56,384 bases of DNA from Lactifluus volemus (lineage: Eukaryota > Basidiomycota > Agaricomycetes > Russulales > Russulaceae), in the NCBI GenBank assembly GCA_022376515.1, contig WTXI01000237.1:1-56384 (forward strand), given 5' to 3'. The notes under the pieces were generated by a model, which searched no databases, was not told the origin of the DNA, and saw only the letters and a list, made by a program, of their open reading frames with translations. A program made the position numbers and the translations under genes. Numbering within the stretch: the stretch's first letter is position 1; each line of letters starts with the position of its first letter. Positions 9,000 through 21,250 of the stretch are shown here, piece after piece.

Positions 9000-10427
9000 A
9001 TGAACCATTCTCCCTCTTTTCGACCGCACGTCACTTCCCGGGCCGCAAGCAATGACTTGTTTACAGTTATAAGTTGGGAGGACTTCATGCTACAGCTCGT
9101 TTCTGCCATGTGCGAGGGTTTGTTCTTTGGTGAATTTCTTCGATTCTGCTCCATTTCGGTCGTTGCTGAGACAAAGAGATGATTAGGCCTCTACACTGCT
9201 CTTTTTGCCTTTTCGACCTTTTTCACACTGTACGTTACCATGCCATCCAACATGCAGCGTCCCATTTCTCACGTCTGCGCCGAGCGCTTTTCAAAAGACG
9301 CAAAGGTCTGTCCAATCGCACGAGATACGCCATGTTGGCCGTTTCCGTGGTCATGTACTCAGTCTCTGCGATTCACTGGTCTTTCCACTTCGCCATTGTA
9401 ATCCAATGGTTGAGAATGGAGGAGTATCTCCCCACGTTCCCAGAAAGTATGGCTGTCGTGTACTTACCAACGATCAACGTGCGCCACTCCTTGACTGCCT
9501 AAACTTGGGACCAGGTGTTGATCCCTCAGCACACAAGTTGATCCTAGGCGATGGCATCGTCCTGTGGCGAGCCTGGTTACTGTGGGATCGCAGGGTCGTG
9601 TTGTTCATTCTTCCATTCTTGTTCCTCGTGTGTATGGTTGGTGAGCACGCTATCAGATCACTTGGTGGTGATTCTTCCGGATGACACTTGTTTTTGACAG
9701 TGTTTACCATCGTTGACCTAATATCTAAGTCCTATGACCTCATAACTCACTCGATGCGCTATATGAATATGGACAATGCCTTCTGGTGGGCCATCCTTGG
9801 CCTCTCAGTTGGTACGAATCTCTGGGCCACGTCCTTAATGTTCATTCGAGCATGGTATGTTGCATTCGATGCTATCGTGACTTGATAAGTGCTGCATGAT
9901 GATGCCACCTCTTTCGAAGGCAACACAGACGCTTCCTGCGTTCTGTTTTTGATAAGGAAAACACTAAGAGCAAAGCGGAGAAAACTCTCGCTTTCTTGGT
10001 CGAGTCTGGCGCGATTTATATCTGTATTTTGGTACATCCCGATCAGTTACTTTTGCTTTGTGAATGGACTGACTGTCGTTCGCTGGTAGGTGGCTTATAT
10101 CACGATAACGACACGCGGCTTTGCTTGGGACCTTGCTGTCGGTAACATTTTAACCCAACTCGTGGTAAGATCACCTTCTGTCCCGCATTTGTTGGACTAG
10201 GGACTGATCCCTGCTACCAGGGGATCTATCCAACGGCTATCGTTGTCGTCATCACTATGCGAATGAGCGCCACAGACATTTTATCTCGTCCTGGCCGCGA
10301 GTCCCACCCTTATTCGGCACCTATAGTGTTCATGCCCCGGTCTCCAAGTTCGGAAATTTCTGAAGCTGGCTCAAACGACTCGGATACTGAAAATGGGAGG
10401 AAGATGACGACCAGGCAGGACCTGTGA
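9000..10427 (+). CDS. Multi-pass membrane protein, array copy 1 (possible splice defect)
   Basis: This is a receptor-like integral membrane protein family of Agaricomycetes with about seven hydrophobic helices; its function is unknown. Exons by comparison with copies 2-5: 9000-9129, 9187-9229, 9298-9459, 9549-9640, 9701-9854, 9920-10031, 10090-10164 and 10221-10427. Family signatures visible are DGIVLWRAWLLWDRR (helix 3), TNLWATSLMFIRAW (helix 5), KAEKTLAFLVESGAIY (helix 6) and a Ser/Asp-rich tail. The exon 4 acceptor reads CTAGG|C where the other copies have CTAAG|C. Using the remaining AG one base earlier would shift the frame. The hAT-like element ends about 310 bases upstream. Start: first in-frame ATG after the TATA box. 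Confidence 0.75.
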
Positions 10428-11912
10428 CATGGTCAAGTTCCCTTTCCACTGTATTTCAATGACGGTATACTTGTATGCAGTTATCCGTATCTCATTCGAG
10501 CACGTTTTCGAATGATGAAAAGCTACATTCATCACATGTATTTCCCCGGAGATCTAAGTAACGACGTGATGATGGCGTCTATTTGTCGAGTTACCTCCAT
10601 TTGGTCATATTTTCCCTAGGCATAGCATTAGTATCAGTTAGGCGGCCTTTCCTTCCAAGGTCCCCACGACGACATGCTTCCCGACTAGCTTTGTTCGAGT
10701 ACTTTTCCTCCCAGACGTCCCAGGGACCGATCGGTCGCAAGTGGGCGGGTGTTGTAAACACGACAAGACAATGACCTTTGTTGCCTTCGAAAATGAAAGT
10801 CCCCTGGAAGTTGGCAGTGCAGACCGCAGTCTTGTTTGCTCATTTTCCAGTGGAGTGTGCGGAAGCGCTGCTGCCGTCATCCACTTCTTTTGCACCCGAG
10901 ACCTTCGGGTGATGCCTAGGCATCATGGCACTAGTCAGTTCGGTTGTATTATATGTTGACCGAACAGACATAATAGTCAAGTCAACGTTACACAATATCA
11001 CTGCCTCGGGTATGATTTTTGGCATTCCCCACGCTTTGAAGAATGCTCCCCTGATTTCCAATTTTTCATCGTAGAAGTCGTTTATTGTTCGATCAGGACT
11101 CTACGACCTCCCTGTGCGCACGATCCCACGATTTTCTCGGGTGCAAGCTCGATATAGCGCGTAACTTCCGCTTGCTCAAATTTGTAAGGCACACAATCGT
11201 TGCTTCTGTCGTACTGCCAGTGGTGGCGCTGGTTCTCGAGGCCCTATGACCTGCCGAACGATCGTAGGCCAACAGTAACTCAGCTCATCCCTCATTCAAG
11301 GCATTTCTCAAGATTTAGCTTCGAAGTTCAACAAAGTCTGGTATTGCCGAGGGAAACTCCGATGAAGCCTACATCAGAGCTGTGTCACGAGTGAGTTCTG
11401 TGCCTCCAAGATGCAATACTATATTGGACCGGTCCATCGTCAGGACCACTCAGTTGTCAGTGACAGTTGAAAACGAACGGTTGGAACAGTTATTAATAAA
11501 TACAGAGATATTGTAGAAATATGAATGAGACGACATTCTTGCTTCATTGTCCTTCTCTGCGTTGTTATGGCCAATTTGAGAACGTTCTATCGTTGATCGA
11601 ATTTTTAGGGGTCTGTCGGAAGCTCCGGAATGTGCCCGTCGGAAGTTCCATATGGAGAGCATAGATCACGTGATGTTTTGATGGTTCCTGCAACTCGCCC
11701 GCACTTAACCTTGCAAGCAAGGTAACAAGCAAGGTAACTTGATACTGAACCCACAGTAATTACGCAGTCGTGGTGACCACGGCGATTAGTAACCGAATGC
11801 CGACGACGCGTAAGAAGTGGGGCGGTTGATGGATCGATCAGCTAAATGAACGTGCTCGCCCTGCCTTTCTACTCCAACTATACCCCCGCCACAGGAATAA
11901 CATGCCTAGTTC
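10428..11912. other. Duplicated spacer downstream of membrane-protein copy 1
   Basis: No gene is supported. The first 650 bases recur after copies 2, 3, 4 and 5 and contain the perfect 16-base palindrome TGATGCCTAGGCATCA (10910-10925). The part around 11090-11400 recurs near 16150-16600 and 24560-24880. A short frame there (MVRDSRSLKF type in the 24.6 kb copy, ending in a hydrophobic helix) could be a gene remnant. Confidence 0.6.
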
Positions 11913-13531
11913 ATGTCATTCGTACCACACGTCGAGGTTACGGAACCTACTAGGAGGTTTCCACTCAGTAACGTACCCGGTGCACGCCCCAGTCACCATC
12001 TGAATGATAGCAAGACCATGTTTGGCAATCCCTGGCCGTCGTTCAGGTATTTTTATTATTCGAAACACGCCGCTTCTATTCACTTGCGCGGTTCCCAGAT
12101 TTCAATCAACCTTTCAATGGCTCTCCGTGCGTAATCTGCCACCGACTCATGTTAGTTTGCAGTGGTTCTCACGCGTCACGTACAGTTCTTTTTCGCATTC
12201 TCAGCTCGAGGCCCTCGCGTCCCTGGGAATATCAAATCTTTGATTCCAAGGAAAGTTCCTACATGGGGTGCCCAGCGTGAGAACGCGAGTAGTGCGAAAG
12301 CTACCTGGCTGGGGTGCGTCTCTGATAGAACAGATTTTCAATTATTGTGCTTAACGATGTGTTCCGAAAAAGCCATGCGTGCTACATGGTAGAGCTACCA
12401 ACACCCCCTGGTGCTTCACGAGGCGTTCGCATCATATTTGGTCCTGTATTCTCAAATCGTTGCTCTCCTTCTCAATGGTTGGGACCTGCGCGATTTACCG
12501 GTAAGGCACATTGTCCCTAGATGTAAATTTGTCCCATCACTTCATGATGTCTTCAGATCCGCCTTGCAAAGTCGAAGATATCCCCGCAGTCGACGCTATC
12601 GTGCTTTCGGTACGTTGTTCATCCATACGGATTATCCAGACCTTGCATGACTTTGATGCCTCTGCCAGCATAATCACTACGATCAGTGCATATATTCATT
12701 TATCGTGCCCCCGGTCCACTGACGCCTCGACTAGCACCGATGTCCCCACTCTTCGCGCACTCCTTTCCAAACCGTCTTCCTCCACGCAGATATTTGTTGC
12801 TTTGAACAATGCGACCTACCTTTCCAAAGCTCTCACCACACCCCTCGAGCGGATCCATGAGATGGACTGGTGGGATGAACGCCTTTTGAGCGTCGCCCTC
12901 CCTTCTACCACCGACGGCCCTGCCGTGAATGCGGAAGTGCGGCTGTCCTGCACACCCTCTCAGCATGTCTCAGGCCGCTCAGCATTTGACCGATGGCGTG
13001 CCCTTTGGGCAGCTTGGGTTGTAGAGGACCTCCACTCGAACAAGAAGGTATATTTTGCTGGTGATACCGGGTACCGCACCGTTCGCGATGGGGAAGATGA
13101 AGAGAAAGCTCCCGTATGCCCTGCATTCGCCGAAGTCGGGGAACGCTTTGGTGGTGTTGACGTCGCATTATTGCCCATTGGGTATCGATCACGGTTTACA
13201 GTCGTACACGCACGAGATTCATACTGATCGCTGTCATAGTGCATATGGTCCGCGCGCAATGTGGTCAAACTTGCATTGCTCCCCTGGGGACGCTGTGCGA
13301 ATTTTCAAGGACGTAAGGGCCCAAAAGGCTCTTGCCATGCATTGGGGGTGAGCACGCCATCCTCACACCATTTGTATGCACTTCCGTACTAAGCGCGGAT
13401 TTAGAACCTGGGTCCTGACTGCAGAACCAGTACTCGAACCTCCGGAGTTTCTGAGGGAGGAGTGTGTAAGATCTGGAGTGGAGGCAGATGAGTTCCTTGT
13501 TCCTGCACTCGGAGAAACCGTTCTCTTTTGA
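11913..13531 (+). CDS. NAPE-PLD-like metallo-beta-lactamase hydrolase, complete copy
   Basis: This is an N-acyl-phosphatidylethanolamine phospholipase D-type zinc hydrolase, which would release N-acylethanolamines from membrane phospholipid. Exons read: 11913-12046 (ends NPWPSF), a second exon ending at 12313 (KVPTWG, ATWLG), then 12373-12500, 12557-12609, 12669-12685, 12735-13181, 13240-13347 and 13405-13531. The phase from exon 3 to the TGA is exact. Family motifs are in order: WLGHACYMVE, HNHYDH (split over the 17-base exon 5 and exon 6), [25 protein letters not shown] and AMHWGTW. They supply the His/Asp ligands known for the family. The junction between exons 1 and 2 is unresolved. It lies between two membrane-protein copies on the same strand. 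Confidence 0.85.
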
Positions 13532-13610
13532 ATCGTAGGCTCGTACCTCAATATTGTGGCACTCCCTCTTTCATACCCCGGTCATTGGTGTTATGAACTT
13601 GCCGATCAGG

Positions 13611-13735
13611 CAGGTTGTAGAACTTCAATAGATGAGCTGGATCTCCTGTTGTAGAATCCCACACGCGGATCGTGTGATCTAGCGAGGCCGATGCGATCTG
13701 TTGTCCATCTAAGTTACATGCTCCGATGAATAACA
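13611..13735 (-). pseudogene. WD40-repeat fragment
   Basis: The minus strand encodes LDGQQIASASLDHTIRVWD followed by STTGDPAHLL, a textbook WD40 blade like those of fungal NACHT-WD40 proteins. Only one blade is present, flanked by non-coding DNA, so it is a gene relic. Its 3' part survives at about 22064-22090 (the complement of GTTGTAGAACTTCAATAGAT), and only a few bases remain near 18785. Confidence 0.8.
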
Positions 13736-14051
13736 CAAACAGCTTATGTAACCTCCGAGCGCCTCAAATTGATTTCAGTTACTGTAGTGACTCTCGTACA
13801 GATAATGCTTCTTGATGCCGTCTCAGGGTCACCGGACACAGGTAATTGGCCCCGCAACATGATCTAGCAGTGTGTGCCTGTTGGACCCGCGGAATTCCTT
13901 TAGGGATACCATCACTCTGACAACATCAGTGGCGGGAAATCATGATGTCTAACTGCACTCTATTTCCCCAGTCCTTCCTTATGTCTACTACACGCTACTC
14001 CTCGTCTATAAATGTGCATCATCAACAACTCCAGGGCGCTCACCCTCGCCC

Positions 14052-15474
14052 ATGAACCATTTTCCCTCATCTTTTCGACCCCACGTCATTTCCCGGGATG
14101 ACATAGAAATCAACGAGTCGACTGAGGGGTTCCTCATGTCACAGCTCGTTCCTGCCATCGTCGGGACTTTCTTCTTTGGTGAATTTCTTCGACCCTCCTC
14201 CATTTCGTTGTTGCTGAGACAAAGAGATGCTTAGGCCTCTACACTGCTCTTTTTGCCTTTTCGACCTTTATCACACTGTATGTTACCATGCCATCCAACA
14301 TGCAGCGTCCCATTTCTCACGTCCGCGCCGAGCGCTTTTTAAAAGGCGCAAAGGTCTGTCCACTCGCGCGAGATACGCCCTGTTGGCCATTTCCGTGGTC
14401 ATGTACACAGTCTCTTTGATTTACTCCATTCTCACCGTCACCACTGCCATCCGGACGTTGAGAATCGGCAAGTTTATCATCAACTTCTCAGAAGTGGTGG
14501 CTATCTCGTACTTACCAAGGATCAACGTGCGTCACTCCTTGACTGCCTAAATTCTGGACCAGGTGCTGATCTCTCAGCACACAAGTTCGTCCTAAGCGAT
14601 GGCATCGTCCTGTGGCGAGCCTGGATACTGTGGGATCGCAGGACCAAGTTGTTCATTCTTCAGTTCTTGTTCCTCGTGTGTATAGGTGGTGAGCACGCTA
14701 TCAGATCCCTGGGTGGTGATTCTTCCGGATGACACTTGTTTTTCGACAGTGATTACAATCGTTGACCTAGTATTTATATCCGGTGGCTTCGTCGCTTACT
14801 CGGCACACCATCAGAAAACGGAGAGTACCCTCACGTGGGCCATCCTTGGCTTCATAGCTGGTACGAATCTCTGGGCCACGTCCTTGATGTTCATTCGAGC
14901 ATGGTATGTTACATTTGATACTATCGTGACTTGATAAGTGCTGCATGATGATGCCACCTCTTTCGAAGGCAACACAGACGCTTCCTGCGTTCTGTTTTTG
15001 GTAATGAAAACGCTAAGAGCAAAGCGGAGAAAACTCTCTCTTTCTTGGTCGAGTCTGGCGCGATTTATCTCTGTCTTTGGGTACATCTCGATCAGTTACT
15101 TTTGCTTTGTAAATGGACTGACTGTCGTTCGCTGGTAGGTGGCTTATATCACATTACAGGCACGCAACTCAAGTTGGGCAGCTGTTCTCTATGCAGGTAT
15201 AATCCAACTCGTGGTAAGCTCCTTCTGTCCCGCATTTGTTGGACTAGGGACTGATCCCTGCTATCAGGGGATCTATCAAACGGCTATCGTTGTCGTCATC
15301 ACTATGCGAATGAGCGCCACAGACATTTTATCTCTTCCTGGCGGCGAGTCCCGCCCTTATTTGACGCCTATAGTGTTCATGCCCCGACCTCCAACTTCGC
15401 AAATTTCTAAAGCTGGTTCGAACGACTCGGATACTGAAAATGGCAGGGAGACGAAGACCAGGCAGGACCTGTGA
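14052..15474 (+). CDS. Multi-pass membrane protein, array copy 2
   Basis: Exons: 14052-14178, 14235-14277, 14346-14507, 14597-14688, 14750-14903, 14969-15080, 15139-15213 and 15268-15474, giving 972 bases (323 residues). All introns are GT..AG and all phases agree, so the gene looks functional. Hydrophobic segments correspond to exons 1/2, 3, 4, 5, 6, 7 and 8. The C-terminal tail is cytosolic-looking, with an acidic/Ser stretch (SKAGSNDSDTENGR). Exon 5 is the most diverged part relative to the other copies (VDLVFISGGFVAYSAHHQ), which suggests a variable extracellular or lumenal loop. TATA at about 14007. Receptor-like topology is inferred; no ligand or partner is known. Confidence 0.85.
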
Positions 15475-18432
15475 CATAGTCAAGTTTCCTTTCCACTGTA
15501 TTTCAATGACGGTATACGTGTATGCAGTTATCCGTATCTCATTCGAGCACGGTTTCGAATGACGAAAAGCTACATTCATCACATATATTTCCCCGGAGAT
15601 CTACGACGTGATGATGGCGTCTATCCGTCGAGTTACCTCCATTTGGTCATATCTTCCCTAGGCATAGCATTGCTTCTATCAGTTAGGTGGCTGTCCTTTC
15701 CAAACCCCACGACAACATGCTTCGCGACTGGCTTTGTTCGAGTACTTTTCTTCCCAGACGCCTCTTTGTCGCAAGTGGTCACGTGTTATAAACACGACAC
15801 GACAACGACCTTCGAAAGTGAAAGTCCCCTGGAAGTTGGCCGTGCAGACCGCAGTCTTGTTTGCTCATTTGTCAGTGGAGTGCGCGGAAGCGCTGCTGCC
15901 GTCACCCACTTCTTTTGCACCCGAGACCTTCGGCCCTTCGGGTGATGCCTGGGCATCATGGCACAAGTTAGTCAGGTCGGTTGTATTAAATGCCTCCGAA
16001 AAGGGTGTAAGTTGACCGAACAGACATAATAGTCAAGTCAACGTTACACAATATCACTGCCTGAGGTATGAATTTCGGCTTTCCCCACGCTTTGAAGAAT
16101 GCTCCCCTGATTTCCTATTTTTCATCATAGAAGTCGTTTATTGTTCGATCAGGACTCTACGACCCATCCCTGCGCGCACGATCCCACGATTTTCAAGGGT
16201 GCAGCTAATAAAAATATATCACTTACTCGACAGTGGAATCGTATCTCCATCCGAGAATAGCAGAAATAGGTACGACAGAAGCAACGATTGTGTGCCTTAC
16301 AAATTTGAGCGAGCGGGAGTCACGCACCATATCGAGCTTCAAGATGCTGGCTGCCGGCCGTGAAAACAAACCGGTGACCTTTCTAACCGAAGTCCGCGTA
16401 CTGCCAGTGATGGCGCTGGTTCTCGAGGCCCCATGACCTGCCGAACGATCGTAGGACATCAATAACTTAGCTTACCCCTCATTCAAGGCATTTCTCCAGA
16501 TATAACTTCGAAGTTCAACAAATTCGGGCATTGCCGAGCGAAACTCCCATGAGGCCTACTATCAGAGCCGTGCCACGAGTGAGGTCTGCGCCTTCAAGAT
16601 GCAATATTAGCCGTCATGGCAGGTGACTACAATAATTGTGACTCGGAAAGGACTGTGGCTGACAATTGCTCCTGTTGTCATCACATGCTTCCGACCCAGA
16701 GGTCCAGCCATCACCTCCCTGGGAGTCTTGCTACTGGAGAACACCCACGACACCAACAACGTAGTCGTTCTCGCTATTTGGCAGACATGATACATTGATT
16801 CACATCCTCAAGGCAAGTGCCAGCATACATTATGCATGGGCTCCTCTCCTTCAAGTTGTGCCATCGCGCCTACATTACTAGGTTCTTCTACCTTCCAACT
16901 CAGTTGGAATAAAGGACGGCTTTCCTTCTTTGAAGTTGGACAAGTTCTGGCGATTTCGGTGGGTTGATTATGTTCTTCATGGAGTCTATCGCTTTGTCTC
17001 CCAGACCATATGAGGTTGGTCTAGTCAAATTTCCGTTCCATTCGCCTTGACATCCCATATATGTTCGTGCTGATCCCGGGTCGGGTGGTACTTCTCAGGC
17101 TGGAGTATGGATAGCTGCAAGTGCCTGTGCCATGAGTAGAGCGTGCGCTGTGATTGCTAGCTGCCTCGTGGCGTCAGAGACTTGAGCGAGGATCGAGCCC
17201 ATGTCGGCTACCTTTATCCCTTCGCGTCGCTCTCCGGATTATGAAAAATGCTGTTACAACTCTGAGTCCTCGGGGAGAAAGCAGGGAGTTCAGCTGTTGC
17301 ATCCAGCACAATAGCTTCCCTTGGCCTGTGTAATGAGGGCAGTGGTGATCGTGTGAAAGGAATATGGGTCCGTTCCCTAAAGCAGACCCTTCTGACAGAG
17401 ATTTTTTTTCGGCTGGCTGTTTCATAAAGGCGGGTTTGTTTGGGGTACAAACGGGGGCACCAAAAACGATAGGAGTGTATATAAGTGGGTTCTCGTACAG
17501 TCCTAAAGGTGGATAGAAGGTGTGCCGTGTTTTGTGATGACGGCTGTAACTTAGAAGATTAGGATACGAGCCGTACTCAGTATGGGGCGATGATGACACT
17601 GTGCGGCAGGCAGAACCGAGATGGTTACTAATAGGTGCCAGTGGAATGAACTTCAACATCAAATCGACCACATAGTTGGGCACCGCCCAAGCATCGCACC
17701 TTGATAGCATTACTCAGTGCGCGTCCGTCGAATCCCGGTGCTCAGGCTGGGGAATCTCAAATTGGGAAGAAGGAAGGCTGACAGCCGAGAACGGCGTACA
17801 GCACGAGTAGGGGCCCTGAGACGGGATTGCCAACGTCCGCGGCACCCTGAGGGCCCGCCGGCGTGATAACGACTGCTCCCCGTTGGGACAGCCGTTCATT
17901 ACGATACCACCTTCACCTTTCGTCCTATTTTAGTGTACCTAGTCTCACAGAGCACATGGCACCACCCTGCCTCGTGCACGCCAAGATCGAGCGGCCGACT
18001 TGGGCCAAGAACGTTTCTAGATAGCTAATACAAACGTAGACTACATAAAATTATGAACAAAAATATCGGGAAAGCAAAAGAAAGAAAGAACGCGCCCCCG
18101 CTTTCTTTTATTTTGTCCCCTCCCACTCGTTTTCGTTCCCACGTGATCTCGCGTTTCGTCACTCGTTCTTCAACCTCGGACTCCGAGTCGAAGCTCGATT
18201 TCCGACTCGACCCGGATGGCATAGCATAGGCGTTGACAATTTCACCCGAATATCTAAACCCATCGACTGGGTTCTTTATCACAAAGTCTCATCTCATTTC
18301 ATTACATCCCCTATTGATGCCTCGGCTCGCAAGTGCCCACATAGTTCCTTGCCGTTTCCAATATCTTTCGGCCAACATGCATCGATGAAGTACTTTCTTT
18401 CCTCGCCGATGACGTCTAAACTTCTGGCAAGC
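15475..18432. other. Duplicated spacer with micro-inversion, no supported gene
   Basis: 15475-16210 repeats the spacer after copy 1, including TGATGCCTGGGCATCA near 15943 (one mismatch to the palindrome). 16270-16343 is inverted relative to the related spacers. 16600-18300 is matched in order by 24890-26580 with small indels. The longest frames (17174-17710 and 17714-17899, minus) are not conserved as open frames in the second copy, so I do not call genes. A T/A-rich tract with AAAGAAAGAAAG lies near 18080. Confidence 0.55.
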
Positions 18433-18745
18433 AATATTGCCTATTGGATACGGATCACAGTTTACAGTCGTACACGCACGAAATTCATACTTGCTCTCCT
18501 CTGGACGCTGTGCCAGTTTTCAAGGACGTAAGGGCCAAAAGGCTCTTTTCATGCATTGGGGGTGAGCACGCCATCCTCACGCCATTTCTATGCACTTCCC
18601 TGCTAAGCGCGGATTTAGATTCTGGGTCCTGACCGCAGAACCGGTACTCGAACCTCCAGAGCTTCTGAGAGAAGAGAGTGTAAGATCTGGGGTGGAGGCA
18701 GACGATTTCCTTGTTCCTGCACTCGGAGAAACCGTCCTCTTTTGA
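18433..18745 (+). pseudogene. 3' fragment of the NAPE-PLD-like gene (fragment A)
   Basis: The segment starts at the equivalent of the LLPIG codons, in the form TTGCCTATTGGATACGGATC, and runs through the [19 protein letters not shown] exon and last exon to a TGA at 18743-18745. The intron acceptor and the [13 protein letters not shown] coding part are deleted (ATTCATACT joins TGCTCTCC). The upstream catalytic exons are missing. It cannot make a working enzyme. Confidence 0.75.
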
Positions 18746-19076
18746 ATCGTGTGCTCTCACCTCAATATTGTGGTACTTCCTCAGGTTGTAGTATGAATAG
18801 CCCCACAAACGGCTTATGTAACCTCCCAAGTAGCTTCAAATTGATTTCAGTTACTGTAGTTACTCGTCCGGACACAGTAATTGGCCTCGCAACATGATCT
18901 AGCAGTGTCTGTCTGTCGGATTTTCGGAATGATTTTAGGGATACCATCCCTCTGACGACCTCATCACGATGTCTAACTGAAGTTCATTGCCCCAGTCCCT
19001 TCCTTATCTCTACTACACGCTACACCTCGTCTATAAATGTCCTTCGTCAACAACTCCAGGGCTCTCACTCTCGCCC

Positions 19077-20508
19077 ATGAATCATTCTCTCTCATCTTTT
19101 CGATCGCACGTCATATCCCAGGCCCCGAGCAATGATATAGCCATCAAGGCTACGAGTCGGGAGAAACTCGTGCTACAGCTCGTTTCTGCCATGTGCGAGA
19201 CTTTCTTCTTTGGTGAATTTCTTCGACCCTCCTCCATTTCGTCGTTGCTGAGACAAAGAGATAATTAGGCCTCTACACAGCCCTTTTTGCCTTTTCGACC
19301 TTTTTCACGCTGTACGTTACCATACCATCCAACATGCAGCGTCCGATTTCTCACGTCTGCGCCGAGCGCTTTTTAAAAGGCGCAAAGGTCTGTCTAATCG
19401 CACGAGATACGCCCTGTTGGCCGTGTCCGTGGTCATGTACTCAGTCTCTGCGATTCACTGGGCTCTCGCCTTCGCCACTGCCATCCGATCGTTGAGAATC
19501 GGCAAGTTCACCTCCACGGTCCCAGAAGTGATAGCTGTCATGTGTTTACCATCGATCAACGTGCGCCATTCCTTGACTGCCTAAACTTGGGACCAGGTGT
19601 TGATCTCTCAGCACACAAGTACATCCTAAGCGATGGCATCGTCCTGTGGCGAGCTTGGTTGCTGTGGGACCGCAGGGTCGTGATGCTCATTCTTCCGTTC
19701 TTGTTCCTCGTTTGTACGCTTGGTGAGCACGCTATCAGATCACTGGGTGGTTGCTCTTCCGGATGACACCTGTTTTTCGACAGTGTTTACCATCGTTGAC
19801 CTAATATATCAGTCCGATGACCTCATAACTCACTCGATGCGCCATGCGAATACGAGCCGTGCCTTCGGGTGGGCCATCCTTGGCCTCACAGTTGGTACGA
19901 ATCTCTGGGCCACGTCCTTGATGTTCATTCGAGCATGGTATGTTGCACTCGATGCTATCGTGACTTGATAAGTGCTGCATGATGATGCCACCTCTTTCAA
20001 AGGCAACACAGACGCTTCCTGCGTTCTGTTTTGGATAAGGAAACCGCAAAGAGCAAAGCGGAGAAATCTCTTGCTTTCTTGGTCGAGTCTGGCGCGATTT
20101 ATCTCTGTATTTGGGTACATCCCGATCCGTTACTTTTGCTTTGTGAATGGACTGACTGTCGTTCGCTGGTAGGTGGCTTTTATCACAATACTGGCATGCC
20201 GCGTAAGTTGGGTAGGTGTTGTCGATTTTAGTTTAAACCAACTCGTGGTAAGCACCTTTTGTCCCGCATTTGTTGGACTAGGGACTGATCCCTGCTACCA
20301 GGGGATCTATCCAACGGCTATCGTTGTTGTCATCACTATGCGAATGAGCGCTACAGACATTCTATCTCGTCCTGGCAGCGAGTCCTGCCCTTATTCGATG
20401 CCTATAGTGTTCATTCCCCGGTCTCCAACTTCGCAAATTTCTGAAGCTGGCTCGAACTACTCGGATACTGAAAATGGGAGGAATACGAAGACCAGGCAGG
20501 ACCTGTGA
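19077..20508 (+). CDS. Multi-pass membrane protein, array copy 3
   Basis: Exons: 19077-19212, 19269-19311, 19380-19541, 19631-19722, 19784-19937, 20003-20114, 20173-20247 and 20302-20508, giving 981 bases (326 residues), with every phase matching. This copy served as the model for the family. It has the N-terminal CETFFFGLYTALFAFSTFF helix, the RTRYALLAVSVVMYSV helix, DGIVLWRAWLLWDRR, TNLWATSLMFIRAW, LAFLVESGAIYLCIW and GIYPTAIVVVITMRM, then a soluble tail. The upstream DNA retains a TATA box near 19032 and NAPE-PLD fragment A. A start at 18987 is possible but lies upstream of the TATA box. Function unknown. Confidence 0.88.
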
Positions 20509-21250
20509 CATGATCAAGTTCCCTTTCCATTGTATTTCGATGACGGTATACGTGTATGCAGTTATCCGTATCTCATTCGAGCACGGTTTCGAATGATGAA
20601 AAGCTACATTCACCACATATATTTCCCCGGAGCCCGGAGATCTACGACGTGATGATGGCGTCCATCCGTCGAGTTACCTCCATTTGGTCATATCTTCCCT
20701 AGGCATAGCATTGCTTCTATCAGTTAGGTGACCTTTCCTTCCAAGGTCCCCACGACAACACGCTTCGCGACTAGTATTGTTCGAGTCTTTTCTTCCCAGA
20801 CGCCTCAGGGACCGATTTGTCACAAGTGGGCGGGTGTTGTAAACACGACACGACAACGACCTTTGTTGCCTTCGAAAATGAAAGTCCCCTGGAAGTTGGC
20901 AGTGCAGACCGCAGTCTTGTTTGCTCATTTGCCAGTGGAGTGCGCGGAGGCGCTGCTGCCGTCATCCACTTCTTTAGCACCCGAGGCCTTCGGCCCTTCG
21001 GGTGATGCCTAGGCATCATGGTACAAGCTAGTCAGTTCGATTGTATTAAATGCCTCCGAAAAGGGTGCAAGCTGACCGAACAGACATAATAGTCAAGTCA
21101 ATGTTACACAATATCACTGCCTGAGGTATGATTTTTGGCTTTCCCCACGCTTTGAAGAATGCTCCCCTGATTCCCAATTTTTCATCCTAGAAGTCATTTA
21201 TTGTTCGATTAGGACTCTAGTACGACCCATCCCACTGATGCCTCAACTAG
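20509..21250. other. Duplicated spacer ending at a recombination junction
   Basis: This is the same downstream spacer as after copy 1, with the palindrome TGATGCCTAGGCATCA near 21003-21018. It is shorter: at about 21228-21233 the spacer joins directly to intron 5 of the NAPE-PLD-like gene (CCACTGATGCCTCAACTAG), so the junction of a duplication or deletion lies here. Confidence 0.65.

Noticed and set aside
17174..17710. 178-codon minus-strand open frame in the duplicated spacer
   Set aside because: In the matching segment at 25.36-25.98 kb the frame is broken by indels, and the product has no domain or sensible composition.
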